NCBI GenBank assembly: GCA_017621455.1
Contig: JAGATC010000016.1
Coordinates: 62,001 to 126,000, forward strand
From: Alistipes sp.
Lineage (GTDB): Bacteria > Bacteroidota > Bacteroidia > Bacteroidales > Rikenellaceae
Reading direction: 5' to 3'
Length of the DNA: 64,000 bases
Shown here: positions 28,051 to 34,905 of the stretch, one piece after another
Layout of the letters: the number at the start of each line of letters is the position of its first letter
How positions within the stretch are numbered: position 1 is the stretch's first letter
Made by a program: the position numbers and the translations under genes
The notes under the pieces: model-generated
What the model saw: only the letters and a program-made list of their open reading frames with translations
What the model was told of the DNA's origin: nothing
Databases searched by the model: none

Positions 28051-29184
28051 TTATTTAGCTATCTTCTCACCACAACGGTCGCAATAGCGCTGACCATCGT
28101 ACATCGAGGCACCACAACGTGGGCAGGTATCCTGCTTATCGGCATGTGCAAGACGCTCACGAAGCTCGGCATATAGTGGCGTATTGTGGAACTTAACTAT
28201 GTCGTAACCAAGCTTATAGATGAGTTTAATGGTATCTATGGCCATATTACGGTCGTAGTTCTTCTCAAGCTCGCTAAGCTCTGCATAAGGCACCATATCG
28301 GGCGTCTGCTTAAGCTTATCATCGCGCTGGGGGCCATAGCTCCAGCCCTCATTCATGCGGTTACGCGCCCATATCTCGTGTGCATTCTCAGCGATAGCCT
28401 CGCGCAGACCATTGATGCCACTATGTAGCACAACATCGTCCAAGAGGATTGGCGAGGGAGCATAGGGCTTAGCGCCACGCTCACATGCGGTAACCATATA
28501 TGTCTTAGAGTCCTCCCACGCATCGCGGAACTGCTCGATATGATAGGTATCGGTGGGATTGGGGCTATTGGGGTCGAATATTGTAACAGAATCCGTGAGT
28601 TTGTTGCATGCGAGCACAACCACCGCATGGTCGGGCTTCTCGCCCACGAGAATATCGGTCTGGCGGGCCTTAGCCAGGTCTCCAGTAAGCTCGGTGCTAT
28701 CCACCGCTACGATGACATCCTCGTTAGTAGCGAGTGCCTCGACGATGTCGTCGATGGTGCATTTATACTTGCGCACAACACGCAGGCCACTTGCCTCAAG
28801 ATGGCGACCAATATTATGCAACTCCGTGCCCAGCTCCGTCTGCCAGTTGAACTCTTGCGCGAGCTCCGAAATACGCCTCTCATCGTACTCCACACCGCGA
28901 CGGTTGAGGATATACTTCTCACACTCCACCGAGCAAGCACAGCTGCTACCCATAGCTGCTGCGGCAGCCTGCATGGGGATAACCTCCACACGTCGCTGAC
29001 CAAGGGATAGACCTAAAGCCATATCCTTGTCTACAGCCATAGAGATGCTCATAATCTCGGCAAGCTCGTCGCTCTCGCCTAACGACTCGAGGATGAGTCT
29101 ACACTCATCGGCCGTTGCCGTGCCATCGAAGTAGGACGCCAAGGTCTCATCTGTGATTCCGTTTACAATGATTCCGTCTTTCAT
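28051..29184 (-). CDS. Multidomain protein: anti-sigma-like N-terminus, papain-like (C39-type) domain, RyR domain, zinc ribbon
   Basis: 377 residues, no membrane segment. Residues 9-40 (I-T-D-E-T-L-A-S-Y-F-D-G ...) look like the start of anti-sigma factors. Residues 72-235 resemble a C39-like cysteine-peptidase fold: Gln72, a Cys cluster (82, 84, 88) before a helix ending N-R-R-G, D-H-A-V-V-V with His186, and F-D-P-N with Asp204, a plausible Cys-His-Asp triad. Residues 266-330 are an RyR domain (H-E-I-W-A ... G-W-S-Y-G-P-Q-R-D-D ... Y-D-R-N-M-A-I-D-T). Residues 354-371 are a C-x2-C ... C-x2-C zinc ribbon. It lies 15 bases downstream of the sigma gene. The domain reading is by eye; catalytic activity is uncertain. 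Confidence 0.65.
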   Translation of the reverse strand: MKDGIIVNGITDETLASYFDGTATADECRLILESLGESDELAEIMSISMAVDKDMALGLSLGQRRVEVIPMQAAAAAMGSSCACSVECEKYILNRRGVEYDERRISELAQEFNWQTELGTELHNIGRHLEASGLRVVRKYKCTIDDIVEALATNEDVIVAVDSTELTGDLAKARQTDILVGEKPDHAVVVLACNKLTDSVTIFDPNSPNPTDTYHIEQFRDAWEDSKTYMVTACERGAKPYAPSPILLDDVVLHSGINGLREAIAENAHEIWARNRMNEGWSYGPQRDDKLKQTPDMVPYAELSELEKNYDRNMAIDTIKLIYKLGYDIVKFHNTPLYAELRERLAHADKQDTCPRCGASMYDGQRYCDRCGEKIAK

Positions 29185-29199
29185 ATCAAATACTCTTAA

Positions 29200-29748
29200 T
29201 TACATTCTTTTATCAATCGCTATCTCCGTCAGCGCCGCTATGGCCCTCTTCTTAATGTTGTAGAGGTTGGCTACCGTCACGCCCATCTCCTCGGCTACAT
29301 CCTCCGGGGACTCATCGTCAAGAACAAGGCGCTTGATTACAGTAACATAGCGTTCGTTAGCCATCTCGTCGAGCATGGTCTCAAGGTCCATGGCTGCCTC
29401 GTTCTTCTCATGGTCGTCGTAACGGCTGAGGCGCTCTCTTTGATATAAAGGAGGCTCCTGCGATCGATCTTCTATCATTCGATTACGCTTTGCCACGAAA
29501 AAATGTATCGACACAATCTTCAGCCACTGGAAGATGGTGCTGCGACCCTCGAACTGGCGGAAGCGGCGAGCATCATCCTCCATAAGGTAGATGTATAGCT
29601 CGCTGATACACTCATCGTAGTTAACTTCGTAAGAGAATACTCTGCGTATGACGCTCTTAAACAGTGGCTGACACTTCACAAAGAAGAAGTCGTAGGTCAC
29701 CGTGTTGTCTCTGGCTATCAGAGCGTCTCTAATTTCAATATCAGTCAT
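29200..29748 (-). CDS. ECF-type RNA polymerase sigma factor
   Basis: 182 residues from the ATG at 29748 (M-T-D-I-E-I-R-D); an upstream in-frame ATG at 29787 adds 13 Thr/Gln-rich residues that look like leader sequence. Region 2 shows the F-S-Y-E-V-N-Y-D-E-C-I-S-E-L-Y helix and the promoter-opening segment F-E-G-R-S-T-I-F-Q-W-L. Region 4 has the HTH S-P-E-D-V-A-E-E-M-G-V-T-V-A-N-L-Y-N-I-K-K-R. It is first in an operon with the papain-like/RyR protein, its probable regulator, and the small RyR protein. No TonB receptor or membrane anti-sigma of the FecR type is adjacent, so it is not a classical Bacteroidetes surface-signalling sigma. Confidence 0.85.
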   Translation of the reverse strand: MTDIEIRDALIARDNTVTYDFFFVKCQPLFKSVIRRVFSYEVNYDECISELYIYLMEDDARRFRQFEGRSTIFQWLKIVSIHFFVAKRNRMIEDRSQEPPLYQRERLSRYDDHEKNEAAMDLETMLDEMANERYVTVIKRLVLDDESPEDVAEEMGVTVANLYNIKKRAIAALTEIAIDKRM

Positions 29749-29806
29749 TGTTGTTTGGGTTGTTGTGTGTGTTGGTGTGCCGCGCACACCATACGTTTAT
29801 AATAGA

Positions 29807-29861
29807 GGTTTCTGCTCTCGATTTTCTATCACCGAGGTGTGAAATTATCGAAACAGAAACC
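29807..29861. promoter_or_regulatory. Inverted repeat between the cysteine desulfidase and sigma genes
   Basis: GGTTTCTG (29807-29814) pairs with CAGAAACC (29854-29861), with a second short pairing TCGAT/ATCGA inside. Both flanking genes are on the minus strand. It could terminate the upstream gene (no T-run is seen) or be an operator for the sigma operon, whose start is about 60 bases away. Confidence 0.4.
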
Positions 29862-29896
29862 CCAAATCACTTTATGCGCATGCTACGCACGAGAGG

Positions 29897-31204
29897 TTAA
29901 CTCTTTGACGTCATGATTTTTAGAATCATAGCATCAGTCTCACTCATAGCATCGCGACCAATGTCCGTAAGGTTACGGATAGAGCGGTCTACATCGTTGT
30001 CGATAATGCCCTCGACGCTCTTCACCCAGCGACCATTCATCGCCATAAGCGCCGATACTACAGCTGTGGATACGCCCGAGGCACACTTCATAGCGCACGA
30101 TGGCTTAGCACCGTCACATATCATACCTGTGAGGTTGCCAATCATATTCTTTACGGCCTTAGTTACCTCGTCGTAGCCACCACCCATAAGGTAGGTGATA
30201 CCGCACGATGAGCCTGTAGCAGCTACCACACAGCCACATAGCGCCGAGAGGCGTCCGAGGCTCTGTTTGATGTAGATTACGGTGAGGTGGCTAAGGATAA
30301 GCGAGCGCACCGTCTGCTCGTGGTTAGCACCCGTCTGCTCGGCGTATACTACCACGGGCACGGTCGAGGTAAGTCCCTGGTTACCACTACCCGAGTTACT
30401 CATAACAGGAATCATGGCGCCAGCCATACGCGCATCACACGCCGCCGTTGTCATGCCCACAATCTGGCAGTGGAGCGTGTCGCCCATGATGTTACGCTCC
30501 GACTCCGAGCGCATGAGCTTACCTATAGAGTGGCCATACTCGCCCTTTAGCGACTCGTATGCAGCGTTCATATTCAGACGCTTAGCCTCGAGGATAAACT
30601 CCAACTCGTCGAGTGGTGCGGTCATAGCGAAGTCCCACACGCGACGTAGCGTAAGCTCGGGGTCGTTGTTAGCTGCGGGCGCAGCACCCTCCGCTGTTGC
30701 GGGGGCATCTGCCGAGAAGAGCACCTCGTCGTTACGCTTAACGAGCACAAAGCGCGAGTGTCCGCCCGAGATGATGGCAAGGGCGGTGTCGTTGCCAGCC
30801 TTTACCTCCACCTCTATGTATAGCTTCTCCTGGATGTTCTGTTTGAGGTCCACAGAGATACGCTTCTGGTCGATAAGGCGGCAGCCAGCCTCTACGGCAG
30901 CCTTGTCAGCATCCTTCAATACCTCGAGCTCATATTCGGACTTGCCCACGAGCGCACCGAGAGCCATGGCAATGGGTAGGCCTGTCATGCCAGTGCCAGG
31001 AATGCCTACGCCCATAGCATTCTTGAGGACGTTGGCGCTCAGGCGTGCCTCGATATGCTCGGGCTCACGGCCGAGTGTTTCGGTGGCCTTGGCTACGCAT
31101 AGCGCTACGGCTATAGGCTCGGTACAGCCGATGGCGGGCACAATCTCACGGTTCATTAGGGCGATAATCTCGCGACGCTCCTGGTCGGTAAACATGCAGT
31201 TCAT
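29897..31204 (-). CDS. cyuA: L-cysteine desulfidase / serine dehydratase alpha-like (CyuA/YhaM, UPF0597)
   Basis: 435 residues. The iron-sulfur enzyme family with G-C-T-E-P-I-A-V-A-L-C at the N-terminus and conserved C-terminal cysteines in G-S-S-C-G-I-T-Y and G-A-K-P-S-C-A-M-K-C. It cleaves L-cysteine to pyruvate, ammonia and sulfide; older annotation calls it a serine dehydratase alpha-like protein. Cytosolic. Monocistronic by spacing. Substrate is inferred from the family. Confidence 0.85.
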   Translation of the reverse strand: MNCMFTDQERREIIALMNREIVPAIGCTEPIAVALCVAKATETLGREPEHIEARLSANVLKNAMGVGIPGTGMTGLPIAMALGALVGKSEYELEVLKDADKAAVEAGCRLIDQKRISVDLKQNIQEKLYIEVEVKAGNDTALAIISGGHSRFVLVKRNDEVLFSADAPATAEGAAPAANNDPELTLRRVWDFAMTAPLDELEFILEAKRLNMNAAYESLKGEYGHSIGKLMRSESERNIMGDTLHCQIVGMTTAACDARMAGAMIPVMSNSGSGNQGLTSTVPVVVYAEQTGANHEQTVRSLILSHLTVIYIKQSLGRLSALCGCVVAATGSSCGITYLMGGGYDEVTKAVKNMIGNLTGMICDGAKPSCAMKCASGVSTAVVSALMAMNGRWVKSVEGIIDNDVDRSIRNLTDIGRDAMSETDAMILKIMTSKS

Positions 31205-31313
31205 ATAGAGTAGTTTTTTAGGTTATTCTTTAGTAGTGAGTAAAATATCATACGAAGGTAAGAATTTTTAGTGAGACATGCAAATTTTGAGCAGACAACT
31301 TTAGTTAAGATGA

Positions 31314-31451
31314 AAGCGCAACGAGGAGCGTGACGAAAAGGCGGAACTTGCCCGCGCCATGCGCGAGGAGGGCAAGACACTGCAACAGATAGCTGACGAG
31401 CTGGGGTATAAAAACCGCTCTTCGGTTTATACCCTATTGCAAGATGAATAA
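31314..31451 (+). pseudogene. Helix-turn-helix remnant (copy 2)
   Basis: A 45-codon frame with no upstream start (TGA at 31311-31313) encoding ELARAMREEGKTLQQIADEL followed by G-Y-K-N-R-S-S-V-Y-T-L-L-Q-D-E. It is clearly paralogous to 3136-3267 and keeps the HTH pattern. Absence of any start codon before the conserved core suggests a remnant, unless translation begins at the internal ATG. Confidence 0.45.
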
Positions 31452-31455
31452 TATG

Positions 31456-31492
31456 TTGTTTGTTGGAAAACATAGGGTTTTCCAACAAACAA
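31456..31492. repeat. Variable-stem palindrome, copy 3 (CATAGG loop)
   Basis: A 16-bp perfect stem TTGTTTGTTGGAAAAC / GTTTTCCAACAAACAA with the CATAGG motif spanning the stem-loop border. That motif is the reverse complement of the CCTATG in copies 1 and 2. The stem sequence is unrelated to the other copies. Confidence 0.8.
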
Positions 31493-31513
31493 ACAAAACA
31501 AACACCACCACCT

Positions 31514-31561
31514 CCTCCTCCGCGGGGTTATATCCCCGAGTGGGTATTTGAACGGAGCCGC
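31514..31561 (+). other. PPPRGYIPEWVFERSR block (copy 3)
   Basis: Sixteen codons, preceded by extra Pro codons. Relative to copies 1 and 2 they carry ATC for ATT, GTA for GTC and GAA for GAG, all silent. No convincing start codon for a longer protein. Confidence 0.5.
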
Positions 31562-31645
31562 AATGTGCCCGTGCTATCTCTTTGTCATCCTGAGCGGAGC
31601 GCCCCTCCCCTCTTTGTAATCCTGAGCGGAGTGCCCCTCCCCTTT

Positions 31646-31746
31646 GTCATCCTGAGCGGAGCATAGCGTAGTCGAAGGATCTGCCGAGAGCAAAGAGAAG
31701 AGAGATTCGCACTGATTACCAGATTCTTCACTTCATTCAGAATGAC
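31646..31746. repeat. GTCATCCTGAGCG dispersed repeat, copy 2
   Basis: Starts GTCATCCTGAGCGGAGC and ends TTCATTCAGAATGAC. Two shorter fragments of its left end (about 31586-31600 and 31618-31630) precede it, giving a small tandem of CCTGAGCGGAG words. Confidence 0.7.
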
Positions 31747-31825
31747 AGAGAGAGAGCAGGGAGACAACACGGAAAACGCACTCCGCCCTCCCTGAAACCT
31801 CCCTGAAACCCTCCCCCACGACCTT

Positions 31826-31954
31826 AATTTCTTGTCAGAAGGGGTTAGACTTGGTCTATCACAAAAGAGGGTGTCGCAGGATAGTACAAAGACGTACAGC
31901 CTGCGACACTCTACTTTTAGTGATGGGCCGAGAATGACCCCTTATCACAAGAAA
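31826..31954 (+). repeat. Hairpin element 13 (type beta arms, own inner stem)
   Basis: The outer arms are almost those of 6102-6232. The inner stem GGGTGTCGCAGGATAGTAC / GTACAGCCTGCGACACTC has a completely different sequence that is still complementary. CCACGACC precedes the left end. The right end runs into the coding sequence of the response regulator and supplies its last codons and TGA stop (TCA 31945-31947). Confidence 0.85.
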
Positions 31955-32709
31955 GATAGCCAGCGCTTAAACTCCGGCACACGAGCCTTCGAGATAATTA
32001 TACGCTCGGGGGTCTCGATAGTGAGGTTTAACGCGAGACGGCTACCAAACCATACGGCGATGTCTTTAACAGCACGGCGTGAGATAATAAACTGACGGTT
32101 AGCACGATAGAACTTTTCGGAGTCGAGCTGCTGTGTGAGTGTCTCAAGGGTCTTATCCACGGGGTATGTCTTACCATCGAGTGTGGTGAGAGTAACACGC
32201 TCGGCATAGGTGTAGAAGAAGGCTACATCCTCCATGGCTACAGGGATAATCTTATCCTTATATCGCACAAGAAGCGTCTGCAGGGAGTCGTTATGCGCAT
32301 CCGCCACCATCTTTGTCACGCGCTCACGACCCTCGTCACGCTCGCTGGAGGTAAGGCGCTGGAGCTTATCTAAGGCACGCTGCAAATCCTCCTCCTTGAA
32401 GGGCTTAAGTAGGTAGTCGATGCTATTTACCTTGAATGCCTCAAGGGCATACTCATCGTATGCCGTGGTAAAGATAATAGGGATGGCAATGTCTACGCTC
32501 TTGAATATACGGAAGGAGTCGCCATCGGCAAGGTGTATATCCATAAACACCACGTCGGCCTCTACCTCCGCCGAGAAGTACTCCACAGCCTCCTCCACCG
32601 ACTCGAGCACGGTGAGCACCTCCACATCGGGAACTATCGTTTTGAGCATGCTACGAAGATTTACCGCAGCGGCGGTCTCATCCTCTACGATGACTACCTT
32701 CTTAATCAT
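31945..32709 (-). CDS. LytTR-type response regulator
   Basis: 254 residues. Receiver domain 1-120 with acidic pocket V-E-D-E at 8-11, phospho-acceptor Asp57 (F-M-D-I-H) and the Lys region Y-L-L-K-P-F. The LytTR DNA-binding domain lies at about 150-250 (F-F-Y-T-Y-A-E-R-V; Y-R-A-N-R-Q-F-I-I-S). It overlaps the kinase gene by 4 bases (ATGA-type coupling), so the two are translated together. The last residues L-S-F-L come from the hairpin element end. The regulon is unknown. Confidence 0.92.
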   Translation of the reverse strand: MIKKVVIVEDETAAAVNLRSMLKTIVPDVEVLTVLESVEEAVEYFSAEVEADVVFMDIHLADGDSFRIFKSVDIAIPIIFTTAYDEYALEAFKVNSIDYLLKPFKEEDLQRALDKLQRLTSSERDEGRERVTKMVADAHNDSLQTLLVRYKDKIIPVAMEDVAFFYTYAERVTLTTLDGKTYPVDKTLETLTQQLDSEKFYRANRQFIISRRAVKDIAVWFGSRLALNLTIETPERIIISKARVPEFKRWLSFL

Positions 32710-34049
32710 TTCTTATCAGGTTTTTCCAGGGGCAGACGCACCATAAAGCGCTCTGCTTCGTTAATAATCTCTATGTCGCGGCCTGTGATTATCTGCCAGC
32801 GACTACGTAGGTTGTCCAAGCCGATGCCTGTCGAGGGCTCTACGTCGAGCTTGGGGTTCTTGCGGTTCTCTATCTCGAGCACACCCTCTGCCGTAGTACG
32901 TATGACTACTCGTAGGGGCGACTTAGTGGTTATCGTGTTGTGCTTCACAGCGTTACCTATCAGCGGCTGCAGCGATAGTGCGGGCAGTGTCCACTCCTTG
33001 TACTTATCATCAATCTCGAAATCGAAGAATAGCTTGTCGGCATAGCGTATCTTGAATAGGTAGGCGTATGCCTCGGCAAACTCCAGCTCATCTTTGAGTG
33101 TTGTGGTGCTCGACTTACCATTCTGGATGATGTAGCGGAAGGTGTACGATAGCTGGTCGATATACTCCAACGAGCGCTGCTGGTCACTCTCGCGCACGAG
33201 CATCGCCAAGGAGTTCAGCGAGTTGAAGAAGAAGTGAGGGTTAATCTGCCCCACGAGCATGTTGTAGCGCGTAGATAGGTTCTCGTTTTTTAGTCGTTCG
33301 TTCTCCACAACGATGCTCTGCTGGTGGCGCATAAGCGTGTAGATGCGGGCATATAGCGCCGTTACCACAAGCGTGAATACGCACTTCGTAAGCACCACGA
33401 TGTAGGTGCTGTCGTGCATATCGCTGCGGAAGAAGAAGTCGAGTTTCATGGTACCATGGTCGAACGACATCACCGGTGCAAAGTATATAGCCACGGCCGT
33501 TAGCGCCAATAGCAATACTACACGGCGCATAAGTTTCAACTTACGCTTTTGCTGCGAGACACCTCCCCAGGCGAGGATGAGAATCATCAGGAAGGCAACT
33601 GCTGCGTAGTAGAGTATCTGCCACACGAACTCCACGGTGCGACTTGGGCGGTCGTAGATGGCATCGAAGTCGAAGGGATGACCATCGACGGTATATAGCT
33701 CATCGAGGCGTAGGTGCGGCTCCAGGCCACTACTATTTGTCTCATGCTCAAAGGGTTCGCGCGTAGCGAAGGTTAGATGGTCGCCATCTTGGAGCTTATA
33801 GGAATGTATCTGCCATGCCGAGATGTAGACGCTATCGCGCTGCTCGCAGTCGCATATAATATATCCATGCAGGTCGCGCTCGATGTGCAACACGCCAGAG
33901 TTGTGCTCACCCACAGGTTCACTCGCCATGCCTCGCTGGTCCATGCCATTTTCGGTGATTATGGGCATCAACAGGTACGAGAAGTTGATGACGAGGCTCA
34001 GCGCAATCGCCACCATGATATGGATGCTATATAGTCTAAACTTCTTCAT
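32706..34049 (-). CDS. LytS/YehU-type sensor histidine kinase
   Basis: 447 residues from the ATG at 34049 (M-K-K-F-R-L-Y-S). The open frame extends to 34094, but the extra 15 residues are encoded by a hairpin-element remnant and are unlikely to be native. An N-terminal membrane helix is followed by a periplasmic region of about 130 residues, then a cluster of about three more helices, a coiled-coil and the His_kinase domain (G-Q-I-N-P-H-F-F-F-N-S-L-N with the phospho-His, and G-I-G-L-D-N-L as ATP lid). Signal unknown. Confidence 0.9.
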   Translation of the reverse strand: MKKFRLYSIHIMVAIALSLVINFSYLLMPIITENGMDQRGMASEPVGEHNSGVLHIERDLHGYIICDCEQRDSVYISAWQIHSYKLQDGDHLTFATREPFEHETNSSGLEPHLRLDELYTVDGHPFDFDAIYDRPSRTVEFVWQILYYAAVAFLMILILAWGGVSQQKRKLKLMRRVVLLLALTAVAIYFAPVMSFDHGTMKLDFFFRSDMHDSTYIVVLTKCVFTLVVTALYARIYTLMRHQQSIVVENERLKNENLSTRYNMLVGQINPHFFFNSLNSLAMLVRESDQQRSLEYIDQLSYTFRYIIQNGKSSTTTLKDELEFAEAYAYLFKIRYADKLFFDFEIDDKYKEWTLPALSLQPLIGNAVKHNTITTKSPLRVVIRTTAEGVLEIENRKNPKLDVEPSTGIGLDNLRSRWQIITGRDIEIINEAERFMVRLPLEKPDKK

Positions 34050-34065
34050 AGGCAGATAGTTAGTA

Positions 34066-34098
34066 GTTAGCGGCAGTAGATAATGCTTTATCACAATT
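34066..34098 (+). repeat. Right-end remnant of a type epsilon hairpin element
   Basis: GTTAGCGGCAGTAGATAATG then CTTTATCACAATT matches the right arm of the copy at 34238-34366; no left arm is present. It lies over the 5' region of the sensor kinase gene. Confidence 0.6.
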
Positions 34099-34106
34099 AA
34101 GAACCC

Positions 34107-34232
34107 AATTTGTTGTCAGAAGGGGGTAGATGTGGTGTCAAGTGAGATTGACACGGATGGGACATACTTGACGTATTTCCCATTCGGGGCAATGAGCTTG
34201 GTGCCGCAGATGCCCCCCTTACCACGACAAAG
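34107..34232 (+). repeat. Hairpin element 14 (TTGTTG left end)
   Basis: Left end AATTTGTTGTCAGAAGGGGG, inner hairpin CGGATGGGACATAC / GTATTTCCCATTCG, right arm GGTGCCGCAGATGCCCCC, right end CTTACCACGACAAAG. The terminal pairing TTTGTTGT/ACGACAAA keeps complementarity with a U-G pair although its bases differ from the main group. AACCC precedes it. Confidence 0.7.
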
Positions 34233-34237
34233 AACCC

Positions 34238-34366
34238 AATTTGTTGTCAGAAGGTATTAGATACAACGCTCGGTGAATTTCGAGGCGATGGGCTGTACTA
34301 TAGCGTACTGCCCATTGCTGAGATAATTCGTTAGCGGCAGTAGATAATGCCTTATCACAACAAATT
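34238..34366 (+). repeat. Hairpin element 15 (type epsilon, TTGTTG/CAACAA ends)
   Basis: Left AATTTGTTGTCAGAAGG, right CCTTATCACAACAAATT. The usual C-G terminal pair (TTCTTG/CAAGAA) is swapped to G-C (TTGTTG/CAACAA), a clear compensatory change. The inner hairpin is GCGATGGGCTGTAC / GTACTGCCCATTGC. The right end carries the TAA stop (TTA 34365-34367) of the carbonic anhydrase-like gene. Confidence 0.8.
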
Positions 34367-34889
34367 ACTCGTACCAAGAGGCATACTTACGATAGTCACG
34401 TGCCGTACGCTTGATAATCTCCTCACGCTGCTCGGGGGTTACGTCCTTAACCTTCTTGGCAGGGACTCCAGCATACATCGAGAAGGGCTCGAGCTTTTGG
34501 TTTGAGAGCACCAAGGCGTTAGCCGCAACGATACATCCTGTGCCCACTACAGCATTGTCGAGGATGGTTGCGCCCATGCCGATGAGGCAGTCGTCCTCGA
34601 TGATAGCGCCGTGGATTATGGCGTTGTGACCTACCGACACGTAGTTGCCGATATGTGTCTGTGAGGGGTGCTTCGAGCCATCGTAGAGGGTGTGGATAAC
34701 CACGCCATCCTGGATGTTAGTGTGGTCGCCAATGGTTATGGCGTTGACATCGCCACGCAGCACGGCGTTGTACCATATCGAGCAGTTCTCACCAATCTTA
34801 ACGTTACCTATGATGGTTGCGTTCTCCGCCAACCATGTGTCGTTACCAATCTCGGGCGTATAGCCACGTACTTCTCTTATAAGTGCCAT
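34365..34889 (-). CDS. Gamma-carbonic-anhydrase-like hexapeptide protein
   Basis: 174 residues, left-handed beta-helix of hexapeptide repeats. The three metal-ligand His residues of the gamma-CA family are present in context (V-V-I-H-T; S-V-G-H-N-A-I-I-H-G). Members act as Zn/Fe carbonic anhydrases or as PaaY-type proteins; activity here is unproven. It is upstream of nothing on its strand except the repeats. It follows mazG by 16 bases, suggesting a shared transcript. Confidence 0.85.
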   Translation of the reverse strand: MALIREVRGYTPEIGNDTWLAENATIIGNVKIGENCSIWYNAVLRGDVNAITIGDHTNIQDGVVIHTLYDGSKHPSQTHIGNYVSVGHNAIIHGAIIEDDCLIGMGATILDNAVVGTGCIVAANALVLSNQKLEPFSMYAGVPAKKVKDVTPEQREEIIKRTARDYRKYASWYE

Positions 34890-34905
34890 AAAAGTGTTAT
34901 GTTAT

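Noticed and set aside
34050..34094. Extended start of the LytS-type kinase
   Set aside because: The extra codons are the reverse complement of a hairpin-element right end; M-K-K-F-R at 34049 starts just before the first membrane helix.
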